Of a stretch of DNA of 64,000 bases, positions 8,430 through 18,571 are shown piece by piece (within the stretch, counting starts at the first letter, position 1; each line of letters starts with the position of its first letter). Origin of the DNA: Pseudomonas sp. KBW05 (GTDB taxonomy: Bacteria; Pseudomonadota; Gammaproteobacteria; Pseudomonadales; Pseudomonadaceae); NCBI RefSeq assembly GCF_003852405.1, contig NZ_QAJM01000016.1, forward strand, positions 62,001-126,000, given 5' to 3'. The notes below the pieces were generated by a model, which was given only the letters and a program-made list of their open reading frames with translations, ran no database searches and had not been told where the DNA came from. A program made the position numbers and the translations under genes.

Positions 8430-10784
8430 ATGAAGCGCGTCTTGCAGGTTCTCGCGGTTCTGCTGGTGTTGGTCGCCGTTGGCGCCGGCGTGTACCTCTA
8501 CAGCAAGCAGCCGACCCGCCAGGGCACGGTGACGCTGGCCAACCTGCAGGGTTCGGTCACGGTGCGTTATGACGACCGTGGCGTGCCGCATATCCGCGCC
8601 GAGAACGAGACCGACCTGTATCGCGCCCTGGGCTTCGTGCATGCCCAGGACCGTCTGTTCCAGATGGAGATCATGCGGCGCCTGGCCCGTGGCGAGCTGG
8701 CCGAAGTGCTCGGGCCCAAGGTGCTGGAGACCGACAAGCTGTTCCGCAGCCTGCGCATTCGCGACCGCGCCGCCACTTACGTCGCGCAGCTGGACCATGA
8801 GTCCGCGCACTGGAAGGCCCTGCAAGCCTATCTGGACGGGATCAATCAATATCAGGACAGCCACGCCAGCCCGGTGGAGTTCGACGTGCTGGGCATCCCC
8901 AAGCGGCCGTTTACCGCCGAAGACACCATCAGCGTCGCCGGGTACATGGCCTACAGCTTTGCCGCCGCCTTTCGTACAGAGCCCTTGCTGACTTACGTAC
9001 GCGACCAACTGGGCAGCGACTACCTCAAAGTCTTCGACCTCGACTGGCAACCCAAGGGCGCGCTCAACCTGGCCGCCAGCGATTGGCAGACCCTCGGCGC
9101 CCTCGCATCCCTGAGCGAACAGGCCCTGGCCGACAACGGCCTGCCGCAGTTCGAAGGCAGCAACGCCTGGGCCGTCAGCGGCAACCGCACCAAGAGCGGC
9201 AAACCGTTGCTGGCGGGCGACCCGCATATCCGCTTCTCGGTGCCGTCGGTGTGGTACGAGGCGCAGTTGTCGGCGCCGGGCTTTGAGTTGTATGGCTATC
9301 ACAACGCGCTGGTGCCGGTGGCGTTCCTGGGGCACAACCTGGACTTCGGCTGGAGCCTGACCATGTTCCAGAACGATGACCTCGACCTGATCGCCGAAAA
9401 GGTCAACCCGGACAATCCCAACCAGGTCTGGTATCACGACGCCTGGGTCGACATGACCAGTACCGAGCAACAGATCGCGGTCAAGGGCCAGGCCCCGGTC
9501 AGCCTCACCCTGCGCCAATCGCCCCACGGCCCGATCATCAATGACGTGCTCGGCGACAACGCCGGCAAGACCCCGATTGCGATGTGGTGGGCGTTCCTCG
9601 ATACGCAGAACCCGATCCTCGAAGGTTTCTACCAGCTCAACCGCGCCGACACCCTGGCCAAGGCCCGCGCGGCGGCGGCCAAGGTCTCGGCGCCGGGCTT
9701 GAACATCGTGTGGGCCAATGCCAAGGGCGACATCGGCTGGTGGGCGGCGGCGCAGTTGCCGATCCGCCCGGCCGGGGCCAACGCCGGGTTTATCCTCGAT
9801 GGCAGTACGGCCCAGGCCGACAAGCTGGGTTTCTACCCGTTCAGCGCCAACCCGCAGGAAGAGAACCCGGCGCGCGGTTATGTGGTGTCGGCGAATGCCC
9901 AGCCGGTGTCGCCCATCGGCCTGGAGATCCCCGGCTATTACAACCTGGCCGACCGCGGCCAGCAGTTGAACGCGCAGTTGAGCGACAACAGCGTGAAGTG
10001 GGAAGTCACCAACAGCCAGGCCTTGCAACTGGGTACTACCACGGCCTTTGGCCCACGCCTGCTGGCGCCGCTGTTGCCGGTGCTGCGCGGGGTGGTCAAG
10101 GACCCGGCGCAATTGCAGCTGGTTGAACAACTGGCCGCCTGGAAAGGCGATTACCCGCTGGATTCCACCAGCGCCACACTGTTCAACCAGTTCCTGTTCA
10201 ACCTCGCCGACGCGGCGTTCCACCCCAAGCTCGGCGACGGCATGTTCAAGACCCTGCTCAGCACCCGCGTGATCGACGCCGCGCTGCCACGCCTGGCGGC
10301 AGCCCCGGACTCACCGTGGTGGAACGGCCAGCGCGCCGAGACCGTCAAGCGCGCCTGGGACAACAGCCTCGCCCACCTCAAGCGCACCTTCGGCGATGAC
10401 CCGAGCCAGTGGCAATGGGGCAAGGCCCACACCCTGACCCACGGCCATCCATTGGGCATGCAGAAGCCATTGGACCTCGTATTCAACGTCGGCCCGTTCC
10501 CGGCACCGGGCAGCCATGAGGTGCCGAACAACCAATCGGCGAATATCGGCCCGGCGCCATGGCCGGTGACCTACGGGCCCTCCACCCGCCGCCTGATCGA
10601 CTTTGCCGACGTGGCCCACGCCCTGACCATCAACCCGGTGGGGCAAAGCGGTGTACCGTTTGACCGGCATTATGGGGATCAGGCGGAGACCTATATCGAG
10701 GGTGGTTATGAGCAGGCGCACTTCACCGATGAAGAAGTCACGGCCAATACCCGTGGCACCTTGAAACTGCTGCCAGCCCGCTAG
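8430..10784 (+). CDS. hacB: Penicillin acylase family protein, HacB-like acyl-homoserine-lactone acylase
   Basis: A 784-residue Ntn-hydrolase precursor: a signal/anchor helix (residues 4-24), an alpha-chain, and a beta-chain starting at Ser244 in EGSNAWAVSGNRT, the autocatalytic cleavage site and nucleophile. The LLAGDPHIRFSVPSVWYEA segment and a later NNQSANIG-type asparagine region complete the family pattern. Such enzymes cleave amide side chains from AHL signals or beta-lactams in the periplasm. In P. aeruginosa the hacB acylase gene (PA0305) lies beside spuH, and spuH lies about 2 kb away here, which supports the symbol. Substrate range cannot be read from sequence. Confidence 0.85.
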   Translation: MKRVLQVLAVLLVLVAVGAGVYLYSKQPTRQGTVTLANLQGSVTVRYDDRGVPHIRAENETDLYRALGFVHAQDRLFQMEIMRRLARGELAEVLGPKVLETDKLFRSLRIRDRAATYVAQLDHESAHWKALQAYLDGINQYQDSHASPVEFDVLGIPKRPFTAEDTISVAGYMAYSFAAAFRTEPLLTYVRDQLGSDYLKVFDLDWQPKGALNLAASDWQTLGALASLSEQALADNGLPQFEGSNAWAVSGNRTKSGKPLLAGDPHIRFSVPSVWYEAQLSAPGFELYGYHNALVPVAFLGHNLDFGWSLTMFQNDDLDLIAEKVNPDNPNQVWYHDAWVDMTSTEQQIAVKGQAPVSLTLRQSPHGPIINDVLGDNAGKTPIAMWWAFLDTQNPILEGFYQLNRADTLAKARAAAAKVSAPGLNIVWANAKGDIGWWAAAQLPIRPAGANAGFILDGSTAQADKLGFYPFSANPQEENPARGYVVSANAQPVSPIGLEIPGYYNLADRGQQLNAQLSDNSVKWEVTNSQALQLGTTTAFGPRLLAPLLPVLRGVVKDPAQLQLVEQLAAWKGDYPLDSTSATLFNQFLFNLADAAFHPKLGDGMFKTLLSTRVIDAALPRLAAAPDSPWWNGQRAETVKRAWDNSLAHLKRTFGDDPSQWQWGKAHTLTHGHPLGMQKPLDLVFNVGPFPAPGSHEVPNNQSANIGPAPWPVTYGPSTRRLIDFADVAHALTINPVGQSGVPFDRHYGDQAETYIEGGYEQAHFTDEEVTANTRGTLKLLPAR

Positions 10785-10805
10785 CTGCTTGGAACTCGGT
10801 CAAAA

Positions 10806-10894
10806 TGTGGGAGCGGGCTTGCTCGCGAATGCGGTGGATCAGTAGAAACATCTGTAACTGACACACCGCATTCGCGAGCAAGCCCGCTCCCACA
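10806..10894. repeat. REPIN plus extra half-REP
   Basis: Inverted REP pair between convergent genes, followed within seven bases by a partial REP end (AGCTCCCACA, 10901-10910) of a different subtype. Confidence 0.92.
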
Positions 10895-10928
10895 AAAGCC
10901 AGCTCCCACAGTTGGTCCGAGTACAGCT

Positions 10929-11894
10929 TCAGACCGGTGCCGCAAAATTGAGCCGGAACTGCTGTGGCGTCACCCCAAGCCGGCGGTTGAACACACTGCG
11001 CATATGCTGGGCATCACGAAAACCGCACTGATAAGCCACGGTCTTGAGCGGTGCGTGGCTGCTTTCAAGCATCACCCGCGCCGCATCCACCCGCGCCCGT
11101 TCGACAAATTCCGCCGGGGTGATACGCGCCTCACGGGCAAACACCCGGGAGAAATTGCGCGCGCTCATATTGGCCGCCTTGGCCAGGTCGGCGATGGTCA
11201 GATCCCCAGTCAGGTTCGCCAACACATACAGCTGCACCAACGCCACCGCCGAGGTGGTTTCGGCGTGGGGCGTGAGAAACGGGCTGAACTGCGACTGCCC
11301 GCCCGCGCGCTGGGTAAACACCACCAGGCGCTTGGCCACGCTCAGCGCGACTTCCGGGCCATGGTCCTGGGCCAGCAAATACAGGGACAAGTCGATACCC
11401 GCCGTGACCCCCGCCGAGGTGTAGAGGTTGCCGTCCTGCACGTAGAGACGGTCGGCCTCGACCTGGGCCGTGGAGCACAGGCGCGCCAGGTCGACGGCGT
11501 CGTTCCAGTGAGTGGTGACGGTTTTGCCATCCAGCAAACCGGCGCGGGCGAGCATGAAGGCACCGTTGCAGATGGAACCGAAGCGGTGTGCCCTTTCGGT
11601 GGCGTCGCGCAGCCAAGCATCGAACGCCGGGCCGAAATCCTCAAAGGGCAACTGCGGGCCACCGGCGACCAGCAGCAGGTCATAGGCTTGCAGGGCTTCA
11701 CTGAAATGCCGGTGGGCCTGCAATGACAGGCCGTTGGAGGCGGCCATGTTGCCGTGCGCGAGGCCGATGACTTCCAGCTGGTAATGGTCCTGGGTGGGCA
11801 GGAAGCGGTTGGCCTCGCAGAACACATCCATGGGCCCGGTGACATCCAGCGACTGGACGCCGGGGAAGATCAGGATGGCGACGGTTTTGCTCAT
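10929..11894 (-). CDS. GlxA family transcriptional regulator (DJ-1/PfpI + AraC)
   Basis: A 321-residue regulator. Residues 1-170 form a DJ-1/PfpI (class I glutamine amidotransferase-like) domain with AILIFPGVQSLDVTGPMDVF and the elbow SICNGAFMLARAGLL. Residues about 215-315 are an AraC double helix-turn-helix (IADLAKAANMSARNFSRVF and VAYQCGFRDAQHMRSVFNRR). Members activate nearby catabolic genes, often for nitrogen compounds. It is divergent from the HD-domain gene, its most likely local target; a REPIN lies between them. Confidence 0.9.
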   Translation of the reverse strand: MSKTVAILIFPGVQSLDVTGPMDVFCEANRFLPTQDHYQLEVIGLAHGNMAASNGLSLQAHRHFSEALQAYDLLLVAGGPQLPFEDFGPAFDAWLRDATERAHRFGSICNGAFMLARAGLLDGKTVTTHWNDAVDLARLCSTAQVEADRLYVQDGNLYTSAGVTAGIDLSLYLLAQDHGPEVALSVAKRLVVFTQRAGGQSQFSPFLTPHAETTSAVALVQLYVLANLTGDLTIADLAKAANMSARNFSRVFAREARITPAEFVERARVDAARVMLESSHAPLKTVAYQCGFRDAQHMRSVFNRRLGVTPQQFRLNFAAPV

Positions 11895-11934
11895 GAATGG
11901 TTAGCCTTGGTTAACTGAATGAACACAGATCCCC

Positions 11935-12024
11935 TGTGGGAGCGGGCTTGCTCGCGAATGCGGTCTGTCAGTTGATACATGCATTAACTGACAGACCGCA
12001 TTCGCGAGCAAGCCCGCTCCCACA
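11935..12024. repeat. REPIN in a divergent intergenic region
   Basis: Inverted REP pair whose arms extend further than usual (GCGGTCTGTCAGTT against AACTGACAGACCGC), giving an almost complete hairpin. It lies 40 bp upstream of the glxA-type start. Confidence 0.93.
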
Positions 12025-12160
12025 TTTGATCTTCTCAGGCCTCAAGAGAGTATCCCTTCTGGCATGAAGTGACGGCACATTGGCCGGGATCGCACCCTCG
12101 CAACGATGGCCCCGCCACGGGCACGCGACCAGACTGGAATCCTTCCACAGGAGAACCACC

Positions 12161-12799
12161 ATGACCACCATCGCCGGCATCCAGATCCCCGACAGCGCCC
12201 TCGCCAAGGCCACCACCGAATACATCCGCGACGTCGAATCCGACCTGCTCTACCACCACTCCCGCCGGGTATTCCTGTTCGGCGCGTTGAGCGGTGAGCG
12301 CAAGCAACTGGCCTACAACCCGGAGCTGCTCTACGTGGGCGCGATGTTCCACGACCTCGGCCTGGTGGCCGGCCATCGCAGTGACAACGAGCGTTTTGAA
12401 GTGGACGGCGCCAATGCAGCGGCGGCCTTCCTCAAGCCTTACGGGCTGAGCGATGACGATATCGAACAGGTGTGGTTGTCCATCGCCCTGCACACCACGC
12501 CGGGCGTGCCGCAGCATCTGCGCCCGACTGTAGCCTTGGTGACGGCGGGTGTGGAGATGGACGTGCTGGGCATGGACTACGCGGCCTTTTCCACCGTGCA
12601 GCGCGAAGCGGTGGTGCATGCGCATCCACGGGGTGAAGGGTTCAAGGAGTGCATCATCTGCGCGTTTGCCGACGGCTTGCGCCATCGTCCGCAGACTACG
12701 TTCGGGAATGTGAAGACGGATGTGCTGGTGGATCAGGAGCCAGGGTTCAGGCCGATGAATTTTGTCGAGGTCATCCGCAAATCCCCCTGGACTGCCTGA
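12161..12799 (+). CDS. HD domain-containing protein (cyanamide hydratase-like)
   Basis: A 212-residue protein starting MTTIAGIQIPDSALA, chosen because AGGAG lies 7-8 bases before the ATG at 12161; the upstream extension is not protein-like. Metal ligands of an HD fold are visible: YHHSRRVFLFG, then the MFHDLGL doublet, and distal histidines in ALHTTPG. This spacing resembles the HD proteins related to cyanamide hydratase rather than nucleotide phosphohydrolases. The substrate is unknown. It is divergent from the GlxA-type regulator. Confidence 0.82.
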   Translation: MTTIAGIQIPDSALAKATTEYIRDVESDLLYHHSRRVFLFGALSGERKQLAYNPELLYVGAMFHDLGLVAGHRSDNERFEVDGANAAAAFLKPYGLSDDDIEQVWLSIALHTTPGVPQHLRPTVALVTAGVEMDVLGMDYAAFSTVQREAVVHAHPRGEGFKECIICAFADGLRHRPQTTFGNVKTDVLVDQEPGFRPMNFVEVIRKSPWTA

Positions 12800-12829
12800 A
12801 ACACTCCCTGACAAACACCACAAAACCAC

Positions 12830-12918
12830 TGTGGGAGCTGGCTTGCCTGCGATAGCGGTGTATCAGTAAACAAATCAGTCACTGATACACCGCTATCGCA
12901 GGCAAGCCAGCTCCCACA
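12830..12918. repeat. REPIN, subtype with GGCTTGCCTGCGATAG core
   Basis: Inverted pair with arms TGTGGGAGCTGGCTTGCCTG + CGATAGCGGTGTATCAGT, a subtype distinct from most others in the window. It lies between convergent genes, 20 bp from the spuH stop, with no T-rich terminator visible there. Confidence 0.92.
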
Positions 12919-12938
12919 TTTTGACCCCGTTCCGGCCT

Positions 12939-13823
12939 TTAGACCGGTGCGGGTGCTCTACGCTTATCCGGCTGTTGCCAGCCATCTGCCGCCGCTTCTT
13001 CAATCGCTTGCTGGATCGCCTTCTTGCGCTTCTCTTCGGCACGACGGCTGAAGAACCACACCAGGAAGGTCACCAGCGACACCGCCAACAGAATCAAGCT
13101 GGCCACGGCGTTGATCTCGGGTTTAACCCCCAGGCGCACCGCCGAGAACACTTCCATCGGCAACGTGGTCGAACCCGGCCCCGACACGAAACTGGCAAGT
13201 ACCAGGTCATCGAGAGACAGCGCAAACGACATCATGCCGCCCGCCGCCAACGACGGCGCGATCATCGGGATGGTGATCAGGAAGAACACCTTCCACGGCC
13301 GCGCACCGAGGTCCATCGCCGCTTCTTCGATCGACAGGTCCAGTTCACGCAAACGCGCCGACACCACCACCGCCACATACGCCGCGCAGAACGTGGTGTG
13401 GGCGATCCAGATGGTGACGATGCCACGCTCTTGCGGCCAGCCGATCATCTGCGCCATCGCCACGAACAGCAGCAACAGCGACAGGCCGGTGATCACTTCC
13501 GGCATCACCAGCGGCGCCGTCACCAGGCCGCCGAACAGCGTGCGGCCCTTGAACTGGCTGATACGGGTCAGCACGAATGCCGCCAACGTACCCAGCGCTA
13601 CCGCCGCCACCGCCGTGTAGCAGGCGATTTCCAGGGAGCGCATCACCGAGCCCATCAACTGGGTGTTGTCCAGCAAGCCCACGTACCACTTGATCGACCA
13701 ACCGCCCCACACCGTCACCAGCTTGGATTCGTTGAACGAGTAGATCACCAGGATCAGCATCGGCAGGTAGATGAACACCAACCCCGCCACCAGCATGAAG
13801 CTTGAGAAACTGACGCGCTTCAT
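12939..13823 (-). CDS. spuH: Polyamine ABC transporter permease
   Basis: A 294-residue inner-membrane permease with about six hydrophobic helices and the ABC-coupling EAA loop IEEAAMDLGARPWKVFFLITIP. It matches PotI/SpuH, the second permease of spermidine/putrescine importers. Its start overlaps the end of spuG by four bases (ATGA). It is the last gene of the spu operon. Confidence 0.93.
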   Translation of the reverse strand: MKRVSFSSFMLVAGLVFIYLPMLILVIYSFNESKLVTVWGGWSIKWYVGLLDNTQLMGSVMRSLEIACYTAVAAVALGTLAAFVLTRISQFKGRTLFGGLVTAPLVMPEVITGLSLLLLFVAMAQMIGWPQERGIVTIWIAHTTFCAAYVAVVVSARLRELDLSIEEAAMDLGARPWKVFFLITIPMIAPSLAAGGMMSFALSLDDLVLASFVSGPGSTTLPMEVFSAVRLGVKPEINAVASLILLAVSLVTFLVWFFSRRAEEKRKKAIQQAIEEAAADGWQQPDKRRAPAPV

Positions 13824-14740
13824 ATCTTGCCCTCCATCTCTTTGGCTTGGCTGCGGTTGAACAGGATGATCGGCACGATCAGGATCGCCAGCATCACCAC
13901 CGCCAGGGCAGAGGCCACCGGCCAGTCACGGTTGTTGAAGAATTCTTGCCACAACACTTTACCGATCATCAGGGTTTCCGGGCCGCCCAGCAGTTCCGGG
14001 ATCACGAACTCGCCCACCACCGGGATAAACACCAGCATGCAGCCGGCGATGATGCCGTTCTTGGACAGCGGCACGGTGATCTTCCAGAAGCTGTTGAAGG
14101 TGCTCGACCCCAGATCGGACGCGGCTTCCAGCAGGCTCTGGTCGTGCTTCACCAGGTTGGCGTACAGCGGCAGGATCATGAACGGCAGGTACGAATAGAC
14201 CACGCCGATATACACCGCGATGTTGGTGTTGAGGATCTGCAGCGGCTCGTTGATCAACCCCATGGACATCAGGAAGCCGTTGAGCAGACCGTTGTTGCTG
14301 AGGATGCCCATCCACGCATACACGCGGATCAGGATCGCGGTCCAGGTCGGCATCATGATCAGCAGCACCAGCACGGTCTGCATCTCTTTGCGCGCGGTGG
14401 CAATGGCGTAGGCCATCGGGTAGCCGATCAGCAGGCACAACAGCGTGCTGAAGAACGCCATTTTCAGCGAGCCCAGGTACGCGGCGATGTACAGCTCGTC
14501 GCCCGCCAGCAAGCTGTAGTTCGCCAGGTTCAGCACCACTTGCAGCTTCTGCTCAACGTAGGTGTAGATCTCGGTGTACGGCGGGATCGCTACGTCGGCT
14601 TCGGCAAAGCTGATTTTCAGAACGATGAAAAACGGCAAGGCGAAGAACAGGAACAGCCACAGGAACGGAATCCCGATGACCACCTGCTTGCCGCTGGGGA
14701 CGAGGCGGTTCAAGCGCCGCTTGAGTTTTTTTGTGTTCAT
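13820..14740 (-). CDS. spuG: Polyamine ABC transporter permease
   Basis: A 306-residue permease of the PotH/SpuG type: N-terminal cytoplasmic basic stretch (MNTKKLKRRLNRLVPSGK), six helices and the EAA loop LLEAASDLGSSTFNSFWKIT. I chose the ATG at 14740 because it overlaps the spuF stop by four bases; the longer frame start is not family-like. It pairs with SpuH as the membrane channel. Confidence 0.93.
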   Translation of the reverse strand: MNTKKLKRRLNRLVPSGKQVVIGIPFLWLFLFFALPFFIVLKISFAEADVAIPPYTEIYTYVEQKLQVVLNLANYSLLAGDELYIAAYLGSLKMAFFSTLLCLLIGYPMAYAIATARKEMQTVLVLLIMMPTWTAILIRVYAWMGILSNNGLLNGFLMSMGLINEPLQILNTNIAVYIGVVYSYLPFMILPLYANLVKHDQSLLEAASDLGSSTFNSFWKITVPLSKNGIIAGCMLVFIPVVGEFVIPELLGGPETLMIGKVLWQEFFNNRDWPVASALAVVMLAILIVPIILFNRSQAKEMEGKI

Positions 14741-15879
14741 GAGCGCAGTACCACGCCGCTGTCGTCTTCCCACCACACGTACACCTGGTCACCCCAGGTT
14801 GGGCGCTGGCCACGGCGTTCGGCGTTGGCGACGAAAGACTGCACCAGCTTGCCGCTTGGCAGCTCCACGTAGAACACCGAGTGGCCGCCGAGGTAAGCGA
14901 TGTCGTGCACCTTGCCACTGGACCAGTTGTGCTCGCAGGTCGGCATTTCGGTGGTGACCAGCAGCTTTTCCGGGCGGATGGCGTAGGTCACCGACTTGTC
15001 TTCCACCGCAGTAGCGATGCCGTAGCCCACGTAGATATCGCGGTCCAGGTCCGGGCACTTGAGCACCGCGTGGCCTTCGGCGTCGTCCACCACCTGGGTG
15101 TCGAAGATGTTGACGTTGCCGATGAACTCGCACACCAGGCGGCTGGTCGGGGTTTCGTAGATGTCGATCGGGCTGCCGATCTGGGCGATCCAGCCCAGGT
15201 GCATGATCGCGATGCGCTCGGCCATGGTCATGGCCTCTTCCTGGTCGTGGGTCACCATCACGCAGGTCACGCCGACGCGCTCGATGATTTCCACCAGCTC
15301 CAGTTGCATCTGCGAGCGCAGCTTCTTGTCGAGGGCGCCCATCGGCTCATCGAGCAGCAGCAGTTTCGGGCGCTTGGCAAGGGAACGAGCCAGGGCCACA
15401 CGCTGACGCTGGCCGCCGGACAACTGGTGCGGCTTGCGCTTGGCGTACTGGCTCATCTGCACCAGCTTGAGCATCTCGGCCACGCGGGCGTCGACCTCGG
15501 CCTTGGGGATCTTGTCCTGTTGCAGGCCGAAGGCGATGTTCTGCGCCACGGTCATGTGTGGGAACAAGGCGTAGGACTGGAACATCATGTTGATCGGCCG
15601 CTCGTAGGGCGGCATATCGGTGATGTCCACGCCGTCGAGGTAGATGCGGCCCTCGGTCGGGCGCTCAAAACCTGCGAGCATGCGCAGCAAGGTGGACTTG
15701 CCCGAACCCGAACCGCCGAGCAAGGCGAAGATCTCGCCTTTCTTGATTTCCAGGGACACATCGTCCACGGCAATCGTCTCGTCGAACTTCTTCGTGACCC
15801 GGTCGATTTTGACCAGCACCTTTTTCGGTGTCTGGTCGCCCTCGAGGGCTTTCTTATAGGCGCCGGAGGCAACTGCCAT
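14737..15879 (-). CDS. spuF: Polyamine ABC transporter ATP-binding protein
   Basis: A 380-residue PotA-type ATPase. The Walker A GGSGSGKST has Lys61, the signature is LSGGQRQRVALAR, Walker B LLLLDEPMGALD, and the switch histidine is in VTHDQEEA. The C-terminal third (after about residue 255) is the TOBE regulatory domain. It energises SpuGH and overlaps spuG by four bases. Confidence 0.95.
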   Translation of the reverse strand: MAVASGAYKKALEGDQTPKKVLVKIDRVTKKFDETIAVDDVSLEIKKGEIFALLGGSGSGKSTLLRMLAGFERPTEGRIYLDGVDITDMPPYERPINMMFQSYALFPHMTVAQNIAFGLQQDKIPKAEVDARVAEMLKLVQMSQYAKRKPHQLSGGQRQRVALARSLAKRPKLLLLDEPMGALDKKLRSQMQLELVEIIERVGVTCVMVTHDQEEAMTMAERIAIMHLGWIAQIGSPIDIYETPTSRLVCEFIGNVNIFDTQVVDDAEGHAVLKCPDLDRDIYVGYGIATAVEDKSVTYAIRPEKLLVTTEMPTCEHNWSSGKVHDIAYLGGHSVFYVELPSGKLVQSFVANAERRGQRPTWGDQVYVWWEDDSGVVLRS

Positions 15880-15943
15880 TTACGAAACTCCCAACAAAAA
15901 TGTCTGTTCGCCCGAAGCAGGCAAACCTTGGATAGTTTGGGCT

Positions 15944-17050
<1,107 letters not shown>

Positions 17051-17163
17051 TTAAATAGTTGGGCCTTGAAGTTGTTGCCCGGCAACAAAACCGGCGCGCA
17101 ACTTACCCTCGATAAACCGATCCGGCAAAACTTTCTGTCATTTAATGTGTTGGCGCTGGTTTA

Positions 17164-17253
17164 TGTGGGAGCGGGCTTGCTCGCGAAGGCGGTGTATCAG
17201 TTGATACATGCACCGGCTGACACACCGTCTTCGCGAGCAAGCCCGCTCCCACA
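17164..17253. repeat. REPIN inside the spu operon
   Basis: Inward-facing REP pair of the main type between spuD and spuE, both on the minus strand. It could set a processing or attenuation point between the two binding-protein genes. Confidence 0.93.
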
Positions 17254-17280
17254 CAAGCTCACTCCTACAGGTCCTACGGG

Positions 17281-18390
17281 TTATTTACCCGACTTGATCT
17301 TGGTCCAGCTGCGCGTCATGTCACGCTGAGTAGCGGCTGGCAGGTCGGCAATCGCGTAGAGCTTGGCTTGCACCTCTGCCGACGGATAGATGCCCGGGTC
17401 GCTGGTGATGTCTTTGTCGACCAGAGCGGTGGCTTTCTCGTTACCGTTCGGGAAGCGCACGCTGTTGGTGATCGAAGCCATGACTTCCGGCTTGAGCAGG
17501 TAGTTCATGAACTTGTAGGCGGCGTCGACGTTTTCGGCATCTTTAGGGATGGCGACCATGTCGAAGAAGCTACCGGCGCCTTCTTTCGGAATGTCGTAGG
17601 CCACCTTGACCTTGCCACCGGCTTCAGCCGCGCGGGACTTGGCCTGCTGGATGTCACCCGAGTAACCCACGGCGACGCAGATGTTGCCGTTGGCCAGGTC
17701 GGAAATGTACTTGGACGAGTGGAAGTAGCCGATCGAAGGACGGATCTTGAGGAACAGGTCCTCAGCTTGCTTGAGGTCCGGTTTCTTTTGGCTGTCGGTC
17801 GGCAGACCGAGGTAATGCAGGGCGATCGGCAACATTTCGGTTGGCGAATCGAGGAAGCTCACGCCGCAGCTTTTCAGCTTGGCGATATTCTCAGGCTTGA
17901 GCAGCACGTCCCACGAGTCGATCTTGTCCACGCCCAGCGCGGCCTTGACCTTCTCCGGGTTGTAGCCGATGCCGATCGAACCCCACATGTACGGGAAGGC
18001 GTGCTTGTTGTCCGGGTCGCTGACCGACACGGCTTTAAGCAGGGACTTGTTCAGGTTGTCGTAGTTGGACAGCTTGGACTTGTCCAGCTCCTGGTAAACA
18101 CCAGCCTTGATCTGCTTGGCGAGGAAGTTGTTCGACGGCACGACGATGTCGTAGCCGGACTTGCCTGCCAGCAACTTGGCTTCCAGGGTTTCGTTGCTGT
18201 CAAAAACGTCGTACACCACTTTGATGCCCGACTCTTTTTCAAAGTTGGCAATGGTGTCCGGTGCAATGTAGTCGGACCAGTTGTAGACGTGCAGCACTTT
18301 ATCGTCGGCCTGGGCCGCGCCCGCCATTGCGCCCATCAGGGACAAGGCGAGGAGGGTCTTGCCAGCGTTCTTCAAACCTAATGCCTTCAT
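17281..18390 (-). CDS. spuD: Polyamine ABC transporter periplasmic binding protein
   Basis: A 369-residue PotF-family protein with signal peptide [20 protein letters not shown] ending at AAQA. The polyamine-binding landmarks [40 protein letters not shown] and the C-terminal [10 protein letters not shown] are present. The start at 18390 has GGAG eight bases upstream. It is about half-identical by eye to SpuE. In P. aeruginosa the ortholog prefers putrescine. An A-rich stretch before the SD resembles an Hfq/Crc motif. Confidence 0.94.
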   Translation of the reverse strand: MKALGLKNAGKTLLALSLMGAMAGAAQADDKVLHVYNWSDYIAPDTIANFEKESGIKVVYDVFDSNETLEAKLLAGKSGYDIVVPSNNFLAKQIKAGVYQELDKSKLSNYDNLNKSLLKAVSVSDPDNKHAFPYMWGSIGIGYNPEKVKAALGVDKIDSWDVLLKPENIAKLKSCGVSFLDSPTEMLPIALHYLGLPTDSQKKPDLKQAEDLFLKIRPSIGYFHSSKYISDLANGNICVAVGYSGDIQQAKSRAAEAGGKVKVAYDIPKEGAGSFFDMVAIPKDAENVDAAYKFMNYLLKPEVMASITNSVRFPNGNEKATALVDKDITSDPGIYPSAEVQAKLYAIADLPAATQRDMTRSWTKIKSGK

Positions 18391-18405
18391 TTGGTGATGC
18401 TCCAA

Positions 18406-18417
18406 TTTTTCTTTTTT
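18406..18417 (-). promoter_or_regulatory. Candidate Hfq/Crc catabolite-repression motif before spuD
   Basis: On the minus strand the 12 bases read AAAAAAGAAAAA, which contains two overlapping perfect AANAANAA matches. They lie three bases upstream of the GGAG ribosome-binding site, where Hfq/Crc binding would block translation. Assignment is by motif and position only. Confidence 0.4.
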
Positions 18418-18531
18418 GGGCCACGTTCTTACTAAGTCCTGCGGCCCGTCTAAAGGGCAACAAAACAGGGCGACAGTCTGGCAAGTTCAGGGGCCGGCTT
18501 TCAACCAAAGCCCCTACATTTATAACCGCCC

Positions 18532-18559
18532 GGAAGCAGCGCCTAGGGCCACTGCTTCC
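18532..18559. other. Stem-loop between spuC and spuD
   Basis: GGAAGCAG and CTGCTTCC pair across a 12-base loop, 13 bp upstream of the spuC stop-codon side of the gap. No T-run follows on the minus strand, so it is more likely an mRNA-stabilising or processing hairpin than a terminator. Confidence 0.4.
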
Positions 18560-18571
18560 TGAGCCTAGCAC

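Noticed and set aside
7797-10223. 808-codon open frame on the minus strand
   Set aside because: It lies entirely opposite the acylase and thioredoxin-like genes, has low-complexity His/Arg/Gln-rich composition and matches no family. It is a by-product of GC-rich codon bias.
18391-18571. Riboswitch in the spuC-spuD gap
   Set aside because: Only a simple stem-loop is visible; no conserved riboswitch core could be recognised.
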